Below the pieces are notes generated by a model. The model did not search any database. It had not been told where the DNA came from and was given only the letters and a program-made list of their open reading frames with translations. Shown here in pieces: positions 42,501 to 50,660 of a stretch of DNA of 64,000 bases (position 1 is its first letter; every line of letters starts with the position of its first letter). The DNA comes from Candidatus Saccharimonadales bacterium (GTDB lineage: Bacteria; Patescibacteriota; Saccharimonadia; Saccharimonadales; UBA4665). The stretch lies in contig DASVRW010000002.1 of NCBI GenBank assembly GCA_036388415.1, positions 248,001 to 312,000 of the forward strand. Direction: 5' to 3'. A program made the translations under genes and the position numbers.

Positions 42501-42603
42501 CGCTGAGTCCAATAACACAATATCGTTAATATATCCACTAAAGAGTCTCGATACTAAACGAAATCTAATTTACTCTTCTAGTACATCGAGAATTTATAAG
42601 TAA
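39514..42603 (+). CDS. GT2 - DUF2206-like polytopic fusion protein
   Basis: A 1029-residue protein in two parts. Residues 1-230 are a GT2 domain (PLISIVIINKNDKGILNTLN, IPEQRNIGVECASGEIIVFT, then DANCIPNENW, and GSDVDFSWRLKNYG). From about residue 230 come some 18-20 hydrophobic segments. Segments such as VNGWDIQSEMFVFNL, LPALARQQIAFLFFF and GMILSHYSTAYVAL look like archaeal DUF2206 membrane proteins, as I recall them. An extracytoplasmic S/N-rich loop falls near residues 710-790. No separate Wzy polymerase is seen in the operon, so the membrane part may polymerise or transfer glycans; this is inference. The start at 39514 overlaps the preceding gene by 8 nt. Strongly AT-rich. Confidence 0.75.
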   Translation: MDKPLISIVIINKNDKGILNTLNRLQEIERPALTETIVVDASGKKLDYIRQKFNDIKWINFKVKTDKKYTIPEQRNIGVECASGEIIVFTDANCIPNENWLNNLVQPIIEGTESIVAGATFSQNQTTLHDNRAEIDNEYLNECPTINLAFKKKIYEEVGGFDEEFDYGSDVDFSWRLKNYGYKIKFQKNATITHDWGNGKQEIKREFLYGKARAKLYIKHKVDFIKMLKNDPVIFVYPAFILGLPLTFFFPFYPALILLLALKNIQHKPLLILLHHIVYGLGAMSEVCKSLFVSQFTEARRIRLWLAYFLIVISNILPNFISLPTIFKPILFILLISLTGYIFSFLIKFPREILWQLRIAFSVFYLIILGLSVNTAFTILSIDHPLILSYFSLINLVTSTILFIFALKTKIVYIPNKINIWKSDIVLCVGYFVFIALCIFNSILLNNDVNNILSAIIFPYIALLISFSIYKKETDDWAHKFSLYCFALGLLYLFSLRGNLVNGWDIQSEMFVFNLTNNGELWNINLLRDAYNASLSLNILPTILSNYLHVSGDYIFKVYYPLITAFSLPVIYSFAKKFLSQSYAYILCVFFISQAQFMQQLPALARQQIAFLFFFILIYLCFSKISSSSKFTLQLIIGTGMILSHYSTAYVALAILISGLAIFKLLKLFGLIKSHTELISIRCIIILVLVSLFWYGQLTNTSNSLKTTFVKTLNSLSGSPENSRSKSAQAALPGYIEPNSEELMQEYIKNNIYNSEYLSQSQKKSVANEVKLSDDISSSENNNILETSISIFTDTIKQLFKLGVIIGTVFLIIFYKNKRKSAAVLNIICISSASILLLSAIILLPQLSLNYNSERLYQQIIPIIGIGLFTLLLTAANRYSYVFVTFLVYLSLLAYLFTYVGFLANIVNGNSTLQLSGSGQAYDQYFVHKGEIKASEFIKMEGLETKLIVSDVYGLVKLNRILGKDVTTSQNIYAQTYNSDTVFFLTDTNIRGTMYGAESNNTISLIYPLKSLDTKRNLIYSSSTSRIYK

Positions 42604-42605
42604 TT

Positions 42606-43688
42606 ATGAATAAGCACATGAAAATACTTGTTTTACCGAAGGACACAAATCCGTATCAAGAACTACTCTATAATCACATGCCAAATAAAATTACAAAAAA
42701 GTATTTGACATGGCCCGTTAATAAACTGTCGATATTGATATTTATGCCGTCTTTAATCATGCAACTTATTTATAATCGGATGATTGGATTTAATACTATT
42801 CACCTACACTGGACATATCCGTTCTCTGTTGATAATCGAGTTCCAATGCATCGATACATAACTACTTTAAATCACTTCGTGTTTATTAATGCATTAGCTA
42901 TTTTAAAATACAAAATAGTTTGGACGGTTCATAATATCTTACCTCATGAACAAGAATCTTTAAATGATACAAAGGTAGTTCGTCGAATTATTAAACGCTC
43001 TACATTAGTTATTGTACATTCATCGCAAATTTTAAAAGAAATGGCTGACTTAGGTTTTGAGACAAGAAACACTCGTGTGATACCTATTGGAAGTTATGAC
43101 AATATTTATACAAATACCTATAGTGTGCATGCTGCCAGACAGAAATTATTAATCAAAAAAAATGAAATTGTTATATTATTTTTTGGCATAGTTAGGCCCT
43201 ACAAAGGCTTGGAGATATTGATTAAAGCAATTCGGATTTTGAATTCAGCAAATATCAAGTTAATTATTGCAGGAAAAGCAACCGAAAATGAATACATGCT
43301 CTCATTGCGTACGCAAAGTGAGGGATTGAGAGTCGAATTTTATGATCAGTTTATACCTGACGAAGATGTATGTTTATATTTTGCAGCATGCGACTTAGTC
43401 TGCTTGCCTTTCAAAAAGATTACAACGAGCAGCTCTGTACTTTTAGGTATGGCATTTAAAAAAGCAGTAGTCGTACCGAAAATGGGTATAATGCATGACT
43501 TTCCTGAAAATTCTGCTTTTTTTTACACTAATTCAACTGCTGAAGATTTAGTGAAAATTTTACGAATAGCTATAAATCAACAGAGCCTGCGAAAAGTGGT
43601 TGAATTGAATGGATACGAATATAGTAAATCCCTAAATTGGCAAAATATATCTAAATTAACATACGAAGCATTTAGAGAGATTCTATGA
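42606..43688 (+). CDS. Glycosyltransferase family 4-like
   Basis: A 360-residue GT-B enzyme. TIHLHWTYPFSVDN and IVWTVHNILPHE occupy the acceptor domain, and IVILFFGIVRPYKGLEILIK the donor domain. The usual E-x7-E motif is degenerate: the equivalent region reads LPFKKITTSSSVLLGMAFKK. This pattern is known in some amylovoran- or GDP-mannose-type GT4 relatives and may change donor use. It stands 2 nt after the GT2-DUF2206 gene and overlaps the flippase gene by 4 nt. Strongly AT-rich. Confidence 0.8.
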   Translation: MNKHMKILVLPKDTNPYQELLYNHMPNKITKKYLTWPVNKLSILIFMPSLIMQLIYNRMIGFNTIHLHWTYPFSVDNRVPMHRYITTLNHFVFINALAILKYKIVWTVHNILPHEQESLNDTKVVRRIIKRSTLVIVHSSQILKEMADLGFETRNTRVIPIGSYDNIYTNTYSVHAARQKLLIKKNEIVILFFGIVRPYKGLEILIKAIRILNSANIKLIIAGKATENEYMLSLRTQSEGLRVEFYDQFIPDEDVCLYFAACDLVCLPFKKITTSSSVLLGMAFKKAVVVPKMGIMHDFPENSAFFYTNSTAEDLVKILRIAINQQSLRKVVELNGYEYSKSLNWQNISKLTYEAFREIL

Positions 43689-45163
43689 GTGATTCAGATA
43701 TAAATATTCTCAGGAAAAAAATTGCTCTGAGCGGATTAGGGCAATTGATAAGCAAGTTTGGAATAATAATATTATCGATTTTCACCCTAAAGTACTCTAC
43801 AAACATTTTGGGCGCAGACTTATATGGACAATATGCTGTTGTTATTTCTTACGTTTCAATCTTTTTGTTATTTACTGACTTAGGCTTAAGCTCAATTACT
43901 AGTAGAGAGCTTTCGAAACATCCTGAAAATAGCGAGCGGATATTAGGTAATAGTTTTTCACTTAGATCAGCGATTTCAATAATACTCATACCAATTGTTA
44001 TTGTATTAGGTTTTTTATTGTATAACGAAAAAACGGAAAGTATAAAATTTGGAATAGCCCTAATGGCAATAACATTGCTGTTTAGTGCCTTACAATCTAC
44101 TGCTTCCACCATATTTACTTCTCGCACCAGAAGTGACATCCCTGCATATATAAACTTGTTAAATAAGCTCACATATTTACTGTCTATATTGGCAGTTGGT
44201 GCTTTAGGATTAGGATTTTATGGATTTATATATGCATCGATATTCGCCGCCATCATTTCCACTATAGTTAGCATTGTATGGTCTTCAAAACTGGTAAAAA
44301 TCAAGCTTCGATATGAAATTCGATCATGGAAAAATATTGTTATTGTGGCACTACCACTTGGAATAATACAGATCGTTAACGTAATATATTATAAAATTGA
44401 TACGTTGATGCTTTCTATTTTTAGATCGGCTGATGAAGTTGGTGCATATTTTATCGCCTATGGTGTTATAGACATAGCTATGTCTATTCCTAGTATGCTA
44501 ATGCTATCTCTTATGCCTACTATGTCAACAGCTCGTAGCTTGAAAAAGTTAATCAAGATTACAGAAAAAGCGTTTTACTTAATGCTACTTCTTAGTCTTC
44601 CTCTTACGGTATTTGGAGCGATAATAAGCTCGCACATTATACTTTTTATTTCTAGTCCTCAATTCATTTCTGCCGCACAGCCGCTAAGCATACTTTTAAT
44701 TGGATGCATATTTTCCTACTTAAACTATGTATTTGGTTTCGCTGCCGTGTCAATTAATAAACAAGCTAAAATGCTTAAAGTATCGCTTGCGACTATCGCA
44801 ATAAATATAATGCTTAATTTATATTTCATACCACATTACGGCATTACGGGCGCGGCCACAGCAACTTTCATTACCGAAATTATTGCACTTATAGCAATAT
44901 ATAACGTATTTAAGAACGAGACAGGTTTTAAAATTAACTTTTTAAAAATCTGGAAACCGATATTTTCGATTGCCGTAACCGCCCCCATTGGCCTATTAAT
45001 TACCAATGTAATTAATCTGAATATTATTACAGCACTACTTATGTCTTGCGCTTTAGTGTTGATGTATGGAATTATATTAGCGGTTTTAAAGGCTTATCCG
45101 GAGGATGTACTAGTGTTGGCAAAAATATTTGTTCATAAAGCTAAGTCAATGATCCGAACATGA
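43685..45163 (+). CDS. Wzx-type flippase (MATE/MOP superfamily)
   Basis: A 492-residue polytopic protein with about 12-14 transmembrane segments spread over its whole length. The N-terminus (ALSGLGQLISKFGIIILSIF, then LGADLYGQYAVVISYVSIFL) and the central ALPLGIIQIVNVIYYKIDTL motif are typical of polysaccharide biosynthesis flippases of the RfbX/Wzx group. It would turn the lipid-linked oligosaccharide made by the operon's glycosyltransferases to the outer face. It is the last gene of the operon and is AT-rich. Confidence 0.9.
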   Translation: MSDSDINILRKKIALSGLGQLISKFGIIILSIFTLKYSTNILGADLYGQYAVVISYVSIFLLFTDLGLSSITSRELSKHPENSERILGNSFSLRSAISIILIPIVIVLGFLLYNEKTESIKFGIALMAITLLFSALQSTASTIFTSRTRSDIPAYINLLNKLTYLLSILAVGALGLGFYGFIYASIFAAIISTIVSIVWSSKLVKIKLRYEIRSWKNIVIVALPLGIIQIVNVIYYKIDTLMLSIFRSADEVGAYFIAYGVIDIAMSIPSMLMLSLMPTMSTARSLKKLIKITEKAFYLMLLLSLPLTVFGAIISSHIILFISSPQFISAAQPLSILLIGCIFSYLNYVFGFAAVSINKQAKMLKVSLATIAINIMLNLYFIPHYGITGAATATFITEIIALIAIYNVFKNETGFKINFLKIWKPIFSIAVTAPIGLLITNVINLNIITALLMSCALVLMYGIILAVLKAYPEDVLVLAKIFVHKAKSMIRT

Positions 45164-45246
45164 TTCAACCAATGATAATTATCAACATATTTACAGTCAT
45201 ATAATAAGATCGCTGACACTCTACTTTACGGTATAAAAATAAGACA

Positions 45247-46158
45247 TTAAACTCTTTGCCCAAATTTTTTAAAAGCATAATCTACATAACCTTTAAGAAT
45301 TGCAAATACAATCATAATCTTTGCCGGTGCGGGACTACGTAATATCATCACAATCTTTTTTAATGATGCGATGAAGTGTCTGAGTAAATAGAATTTATTC
45401 ACGTGATTCTTATGTTTATGTAGGAATAATAAAGAATTTCTAGTTACATAGTATTGATAATTGGGGGTAAAAAAGCCACCTGTCGACGCCGAGACTGCAT
45501 GGCGACATATAGCTTTCGGGACATATGTTATTTCATATTTCATATCACTGAAAGAAACAGACCAATCTGTTTCTTCGTAATACAAAAAGAAACTTTCATC
45601 CATAAGTCCTACCTTTTTTATTGCATCGATACTTATCAGCATTGCGCAACCGCTCGCTCTACTTACTGGCTGAATTTGTTCATATTGCCTCGAATCAATC
45701 TCGCCTTGTCCACGATGTGGGCTCTCTCCTGTAGACCAGTCAATGTAGGCACCTGCATACCATAAAGCATTGCCGTCTATATACTTTATTTTTGGAGAAA
45801 GAATGGCACTCGATGGCGAAGCAAGAGCAACTTTCACAAGTTCTTCAAGGCACTTTACGTCTAGTATTGCGTCAGGATTCAAGATAAATATATAGTCTGA
45901 ATTCTGTTGGTCAATAACTTTGCGAACCCCGACATTATTACCTGCCGCATAACCCAAATTGCTACCAGTATTAACTAGTTCTATATTTTGGAATTTTGAT
46001 TTAACAAGTGTTCTTGTGTTATCACTAGAGTTATTGTCTATAACAATGATTTCCGATTTTAACGAAGATTGTATTACAGAATTGATGCAGTCCTCAATAA
46101 ATGCTTGGCTGTTCCAAGTTAAAATAATTGTTGATATTATTGGATGTTTGTTTCTCAT
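45247..46158 (-). CDS. Glycosyltransferase family 2 (rhamnosyltransferase-like)
   Basis: A 303-residue GT2 enzyme. ISTIILTWNSQAFIEDCINS and VIDNNSSDNTRTLVKS open the fold, and DYIFILNPDAILDVKCLEEL holds the metal site as NPD. SRASGCAMLISIDAIKKVGL then LMDESFFLYYEETDWSVSF form the acceptor and ED-like motif common in WbbL-type rhamnosyltransferases. Two hydrophobic stretches near the C-terminus may associate with the membrane. It is convergent with the flippase gene and AT-rich like the rest of the block. Confidence 0.85.
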   Translation of the reverse strand: MRNKHPIISTIILTWNSQAFIEDCINSVIQSSLKSEIIVIDNNSSDNTRTLVKSKFQNIELVNTGSNLGYAAGNNVGVRKVIDQQNSDYIFILNPDAILDVKCLEELVKVALASPSSAILSPKIKYIDGNALWYAGAYIDWSTGESPHRGQGEIDSRQYEQIQPVSRASGCAMLISIDAIKKVGLMDESFFLYYEETDWSVSFSDMKYEITYVPKAICRHAVSASTGGFFTPNYQYYVTRNSLLFLHKHKNHVNKFYLLRHFIASLKKIVMILRSPAPAKIMIVFAILKGYVDYAFKKFGQRV

Positions 46159-46173
46159 TGCCGCTTAGCTTAT

Positions 46174-47358
46174 TTATTTGTTTATTTCATTTTGTATGAT
46201 ATGAAATGCAGGCTTTTTGATACCATCTTTGGTCATCAACCCATAAAAATTATCATTATCATCAGCCACTGTTGAGTTGTCTTTGAATGTGTACCAATAT
46301 ACTGAGTGCACCTGCGGCGTGCCCTTAGCTTCGTCAATAATCTGCTGCACGAAAGTCGCTTGCAGCTCTAAGCTGACATGGTCAAAAGATGAGTTATAAG
46401 GGACATCGAACGAATTGCGTATTTGTTTTGGCCCATTTGTGGGGATACCGATTTCATTTAACCAGATTGGTTTTTCAACATCATCATTTTTTGCCATTAT
46501 CGATACTATATTGTTAGGAAGCCTCATTATTTTAGCCCAGCCATTGTTCTCTGCATTGACTTTAATTGACTGCAAATTTGTATAAGGATGATATGCAATT
46601 GCGTCAAAATAATTCTTACCACCATTATTGTATACGCCGTCAAGAAATGTTCTTGGATCAACATGCATAGCATTGCCGTCACCCGTACTACCTGAAAGTC
46701 CGCCAAGTAATACGACTGTCTTAGGATCGATTTTTTTTAGAGCCACATACGTATATTTTAAAAGGTCAACATAGTCTTTTACATTAGGTTGTGGTTTCCA
46801 AAAACTATATGTATTCGGCTCGTTCCATACTTCCCATGCTTCAACTTGTTTTCCGTAGCGTTCATATACCTGCGTAGCAAAATATGCAAATTTTTCAGGA
46901 TCAGCTGGTGGACATAATGGCGACTCAACACAACTATCGGCTCGCGCCCAACGCGGAGTCCGATCTAATATTAGATTCGCTTTTAAGTTGTGAGCTCTTA
47001 TGGCTTCCATAATTTTGTCAAAATTAGCCCAATCGTACTGTTCTTCAGATTGCGGTTGAACGATAGACCACTCTAAATCAAGTCTAATAGACTTAAAACC
47101 TGCATCTGAGATTTCTTTCAATTCACCGTTTAACGCATTGCTGTCTAAATAAGGAAGTTTACTCCCTATAGCAATTCCATTAAATAGAGGTTCTTTAGCG
47201 AATTCGTCAACGCTATCAATAGATTGTGTTTCAATTTTTGTAGGAATAACTTCTGACGGACGATATGCATAAGTCAGAATTGCTGCTGTTGTTGATAAAA
47301 TGAGCAATATCAATATGAATTGGCGCCATTTCGATCGTATCAGTTTAGTTTTGGACAT
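46174..47358 (-). CDS. Membrane-anchored glycoside hydrolase (clan A, GH5/GH39-like)
   Basis: A 394-residue TIM-barrel hydrolase. Residues 12-30 are an N-terminal anchor, so the enzyme faces outward. The acid/base E180 lies in EAWEVWNEPNTYSFW and the nucleophile E302 in PIWLNEIGIPT, both at the usual ends of strands 4 and 7. IRLDLEWSIVQP and DAIAYHPYT are further clan GH-A marks. It could trim or remodel the surface polymer made by the neighbouring locus, or cut host glycans. The family (GH5, GH39 or another) is not certain. It lies 15 nt after the GT2 gene, upstream of it on the minus strand. Confidence 0.82.
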   Translation of the reverse strand: MSKTKLIRSKWRQFILILLILSTTAAILTYAYRPSEVIPTKIETQSIDSVDEFAKEPLFNGIAIGSKLPYLDSNALNGELKEISDAGFKSIRLDLEWSIVQPQSEEQYDWANFDKIMEAIRAHNLKANLILDRTPRWARADSCVESPLCPPADPEKFAYFATQVYERYGKQVEAWEVWNEPNTYSFWKPQPNVKDYVDLLKYTYVALKKIDPKTVVLLGGLSGSTGDGNAMHVDPRTFLDGVYNNGGKNYFDAIAYHPYTNLQSIKVNAENNGWAKIMRLPNNIVSIMAKNDDVEKPIWLNEIGIPTNGPKQIRNSFDVPYNSSFDHVSLELQATFVQQIIDEAKGTPQVHSVYWYTFKDNSTVADDNDNFYGLMTKDGIKKPAFHIIQNEINK

Positions 47359-47597
47359 AAGCTCCCTATAAATATAGACTTAAACATTAAATCTGCATTA
47401 TTTAAACTGAAAAGTAGCGCCTAAGCTTTACTTCCAAAATTATAAATATGCCACGGTAATACAATTGGCTTGGATACTTATAGTATGTCACATATCTATA
47501 CAAGTTTCTGGTTAATATCCTAAACATTAAAATCCATCTTGATCTGTGTGAGGGCCAGCATAAGGTGAATATTCTCAATGGCGGCTATACTGGCTAT

Positions 47598-47810
47598 ATG
47601 AAATACCGAACTGCACTCATACTATTTGCAATAGCGACCGTTGGACCCCCTTGGTCTGCCTGCGGATTGACCCTATATACGTTCCACGGTCAGCCGATCG
47701 GATGGAGGAGGAGATCAGACTGTAACTGTTTCCCCATGAGTCAATTGTCTTTTACTGCAATACAAATACCGCCACAAGCCCGATATACGTCAGCTTGGCA
47801 GCGGCATTGA
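47598..47810 (+). CDS. Possible small secreted protein (70 aa)
   Basis: TATACT lies exactly 6 nt before this ATG, the leaderless spacing seen elsewhere. The first 20 residues (MKYRTALILFAIATVGPPWS) look like a signal peptide. The remaining part has several cysteines and no recognised domain, and its last 59 nt overlap the CPBP gene on the other strand. The rest of 47359-47597 is AT-rich spacer with the promoter region of the hydrolase gene and nothing else I can name. Confidence 0.25.
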   Translation: MKYRTALILFAIATVGPPWSACGLTLYTFHGQPIGWRRRSDCNCFPMSQLSFTAIQIPPQARYTSAWQRH

Positions 47811-48897
47811 CGCTGATTGTCAGTAGCACGTTCTGCTTCTTGTAATACACTGCAGCCAGCACAATACCCAGGATAGCACCAAGTACCGGCGTGAACATAC
47901 CGCCACGATGGCCAAATGACATGCCGGCATATAATCCGGCCGACAGCACCGCTGCCAGTATTGGGTGCAGTAGCAGCATTGCCCGCTGCTGTATAAGCCC
48001 ACGGAAAAATATTTCTTCGGCGATGGCAAAAACAATCGCTCCGAGCGCGACTAGTAATAGTGAGCTATCCCGGAAATCATACTGATTGCGTAGTAATGCA
48101 TAGCCTAACAAACCAATGAACTGTCCTAGGATCAACATAAATGGTATAGCAAATAAGTAGCCATGGCGAGTCATTCTCATGCGGCTGCCGTCTGTCGGAT
48201 AATCTAGTGTAAATAAGTACTGGTAAATCAGCCCAAGCGCTAGCAAGATAACTACAAGCACTGTCGTACGGACAAATACGGTCATTTCTGGCAAACTTAG
48301 GCTGACGAGCATTGTCAGCGGTATGATGGCAATGACAATATAGAACTGCCGGGCCCGTTCCTGGCGTACCGCCAGCCAGGTTAGGTTAGCGAAAACAGCA
48401 GCATTTACATACACTCCGATAAGCGGATTCACAAACAGCGCTAGCTGCGATGCAGCGATGACTACGATGATCCATACGAATAGCCATAGATTACGGCCGT
48501 AATGCTGCCCGGTATAACCGGTGGAATTTGTACCCTGAGTAATATTAGTAGGAGGAGTTATCGACTTTTTGAGCTTGGAGTTGTCGACTATGTCAGTTGG
48601 TGACACGTCTGTAGCGGTAAGCGCAGTAGGTGTAGCGACTTCCAATTTCTTCGGAGCCTTCTGCCCTACTTTGAACGGTTTGACAGGCTTTTTCCGTGTT
48701 GTATTCGTAGCAGCAGCTACTGCTTCGGTTTCGGATGCGTTTGGGGCAACCTTAAATGGCGCTGCCTGGACGGCAGACTTAGTTGCTTTGTCCGAGAGGT
48801 CTTCTCTTAGAAGTGGCGCCGTAAAGCGGTCGCGCATCGTCTGTCGCATTTGTTGAGCAGACGGCATCCGGATACGACGAAAATCTTTCGGCTTCAT
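47752..48897 (-). CDS. CPBP family intramembrane metalloprotease
   Basis: A 381-residue protein. Residues 1-125 are cytoplasmic, basic and low in complexity (KFKVGQKAPKKLEV-like and P/T/A-rich). Some eight transmembrane segments follow. The CPBP/Abi site is AIAEEIFFRGLIQQR near residue 290, with the second motif AGMSFGHRGG and later polar residues in the membrane. Family members are Rce1-like proteases, often linked to bacteriocin self-protection or membrane signalling. It directly follows a 72-residue membrane protein gene (stop and start adjacent), which may be its partner. Confidence 0.85.
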   Translation of the reverse strand: MKPKDFRRIRMPSAQQMRQTMRDRFTAPLLREDLSDKATKSAVQAAPFKVAPNASETEAVAAATNTTRKKPVKPFKVGQKAPKKLEVATPTALTATDVSPTDIVDNSKLKKSITPPTNITQGTNSTGYTGQHYGRNLWLFVWIIVVIAASQLALFVNPLIGVYVNAAVFANLTWLAVRQERARQFYIVIAIIPLTMLVSLSLPEMTVFVRTTVLVVILLALGLIYQYLFTLDYPTDGSRMRMTRHGYLFAIPFMLILGQFIGLLGYALLRNQYDFRDSSLLLVALGAIVFAIAEEIFFRGLIQQRAMLLLHPILAAVLSAGLYAGMSFGHRGGMFTPVLGAILGIVLAAVYYKKQNVLLTISVNAAAKLTYIGLVAVFVLQ

Positions 48898-49116
48898 CTA
48901 CGACTTCCCGACTTGCTTAATGACGGCGTACAACAAAATTCCGACGAGCACCATGAAGAGTGGCATGAATAGCCGTAAGTGCTTACGTTGTTCAGGTGCT
49001 GACTCCGCGTATACCAGCTCCACTGCAATCAGGGCACCTATAAGCAGCACCGTGTTCACGATAAGTGCCGTTTGCTGTACGGAATCATTAAATTCAAATG
49101 GAAACTTTAAAAACAC
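48898..49116 (-). CDS. Small membrane protein (72 aa)
   Basis: A 72-residue protein with two transmembrane segments (residues 15-35 and 49-67) joined by a charged loop (ESAPEQRKHLRL), GTG start. TGAGG and a TATACT box lie just upstream. Its stop codon abuts the ATG of the CPBP protease, so the two are co-translated. I know of no named family. Confidence 0.6.
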   Translation of the reverse strand: MFLKFPFEFNDSVQQTALIVNTVLLIGALIAVELVYAESAPEQRKHLRLFMPLFMVLVGILLYAVIKQVGKS

Positions 49117-49424
49117 GCTTAGTATACCTCAGTTATATACATCATAGTATATCCTTGCATGACAGGCAATTCGCTTTCGTTATACTTATGCTTGATGATT
49201 CATGGCGTAGAACATATGTAATTATTATAACCCTGTGACTAAACTAGCCATATCACCTTATTTGGGATCTGATCATAGAATGATCATTGCTGGCATAACT
49301 CTCTAGCGAGCGTAGATATCGTAATGAGTTATATCAACTGGCATTGAACTTTATTGTGGTTGTGCTTGTGTGAAATATTTCATATACTGAACTTAATAAC
49401 ATAAGCGCTTGATATGGGTAGTGG
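49117..49424. promoter_or_regulatory. 308-bp spacer with promoter of the alpha-glucan operon
   Basis: An intergenic stretch between divergent genes. The best promoter for the plus-strand operon is TTGTGC (49360-49365) and TATACT (49383-49388), 17 bp apart. A TGAAATATTTCA palindrome lies in the spacer and may be an operator. The remainder, about 49150-49355, is AT-rich and shows no gene or RNA that I recognise. Confidence 0.5.
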
Positions 49425-50660
49425 ATGAAAATCTTGATGCTTGGGTGGGAATTGCCACCATATAACAGCGGAGGACTTGGGGTAGCTTGCTACCAGCTAT
49501 GTAAGGCTCTCTCAGAACGACCAGATGTTGATATCGAGTTCGTACTTCCCTACGCTGCCGAACATGATATAGACTTCATGGAAATCACCGCCGCTATTCC
49601 GCAAGGTGTCGAGACGATAGTGGAAGCAGGCGGCGTGTACGACAGCCACAAATATGTGTATACAGATGGACACGAAGAGTGGCATGATATCGTTGGCCAG
49701 CAGCGGATGTTCGAAAAATCAGTCGGCCGCTTGGTAGATAGCCGCGAATTTGATGTCATACATGCTCACGACTGGCTGACATTTCGAGCTGGACTCCGAG
49801 CAAAAGCACAGTCAGGCTGCCCACTCATCCTGCATGTACACTCTATCGAACGTGACCGTGCCGGTGGTAATGACGGCAATCCGCTTGTCCGTGAAATTGA
49901 AGCTCTGGCGTTCTTGATGGCTGATCGTATCGTCGCTGTCAGCGCGCACACCAAACGAATGATCATGAAAGATTACGACATTCCCAGCGATAAAATTGAT
50001 GTCGTTCACAATAGTATTGATCGCAGCCTGATGACACCGCTTGATGATAGCAATGCGTACCATTACTTACAGTCGCTCAAAGACGATGGCTGGCGGATAG
50101 TTACCAATGTCGGCCGCATGACCGTACAAAAGGGCCTATTTAACTTATTGCATGCGGCGCGTGAGGTCATCGCACGCCAGCCAAAAACGATATTTTTACT
50201 CGTTGGCAGTGGTGAGCAGTATAACGAACTGATTGCGCTCAGCGCTGATCTTGGTATATCAAAAAACGTTATTTTTACCGGCTTCCAGCGCGGCAAAAAC
50301 TGGCGCGACAGCTTCGGCATTGCCGACTTGTTCGTTATGCCGTCAGTGTCTGAACCGTACGGTTTGACCGTGCTCGAAGCGATTGAATACGGAGCACCGG
50401 CTCTCATTAGTCACCAGTCGGGTGTCAGTGAAGCGATCATGAATTGCCTGCGTGTTGATTCATGGGATGTGGCTGACATGGCCAATCAAATTACCGCTGC
50501 CGTCCGTGACCGCAGCCTCCTTGAGGAACTTCATCACAATGCCTACCGCGAGCTATTGCAGCTATCTTGGAATGATGCGGCTGACAAGTTGCTGCATTTG
50601 TACAACCACCACGCCGCTGATCCGCATCTGCCGCGGCAAATCGTCGGAGTATACGCATGA
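49425..50660 (+). CDS. Glycogen synthase-like glycosyltransferase (GT4/GT5)
   Basis: A 411-residue GT-B enzyme. MKILMLGWELPPYNSGGLGV matches the N-terminal K-x-GGL-type loop of glycogen/starch synthases, and VIHAHDWLTFRAGLRAK is the typical HDW motif. The donor domain has TNVGRMTVQKGLFNLL and SVSEPYGLTVLEAIEYGAPA with the paired glutamates. It is likely an alpha-1,4-glucan synthase of the archaeal GT4/GT5-like type. It shares an operon with GH57 and GH15 enzymes, which supports glycogen or alpha-glucan metabolism. It overlaps the next gene by 4 nt. Confidence 0.85.
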   Translation: MKILMLGWELPPYNSGGLGVACYQLCKALSERPDVDIEFVLPYAAEHDIDFMEITAAIPQGVETIVEAGGVYDSHKYVYTDGHEEWHDIVGQQRMFEKSVGRLVDSREFDVIHAHDWLTFRAGLRAKAQSGCPLILHVHSIERDRAGGNDGNPLVREIEALAFLMADRIVAVSAHTKRMIMKDYDIPSDKIDVVHNSIDRSLMTPLDDSNAYHYLQSLKDDGWRIVTNVGRMTVQKGLFNLLHAAREVIARQPKTIFLLVGSGEQYNELIALSADLGISKNVIFTGFQRGKNWRDSFGIADLFVMPSVSEPYGLTVLEAIEYGAPALISHQSGVSEAIMNCLRVDSWDVADMANQITAAVRDRSLLEELHHNAYRELLQLSWNDAADKLLHLYNHHAADPHLPRQIVGVYA

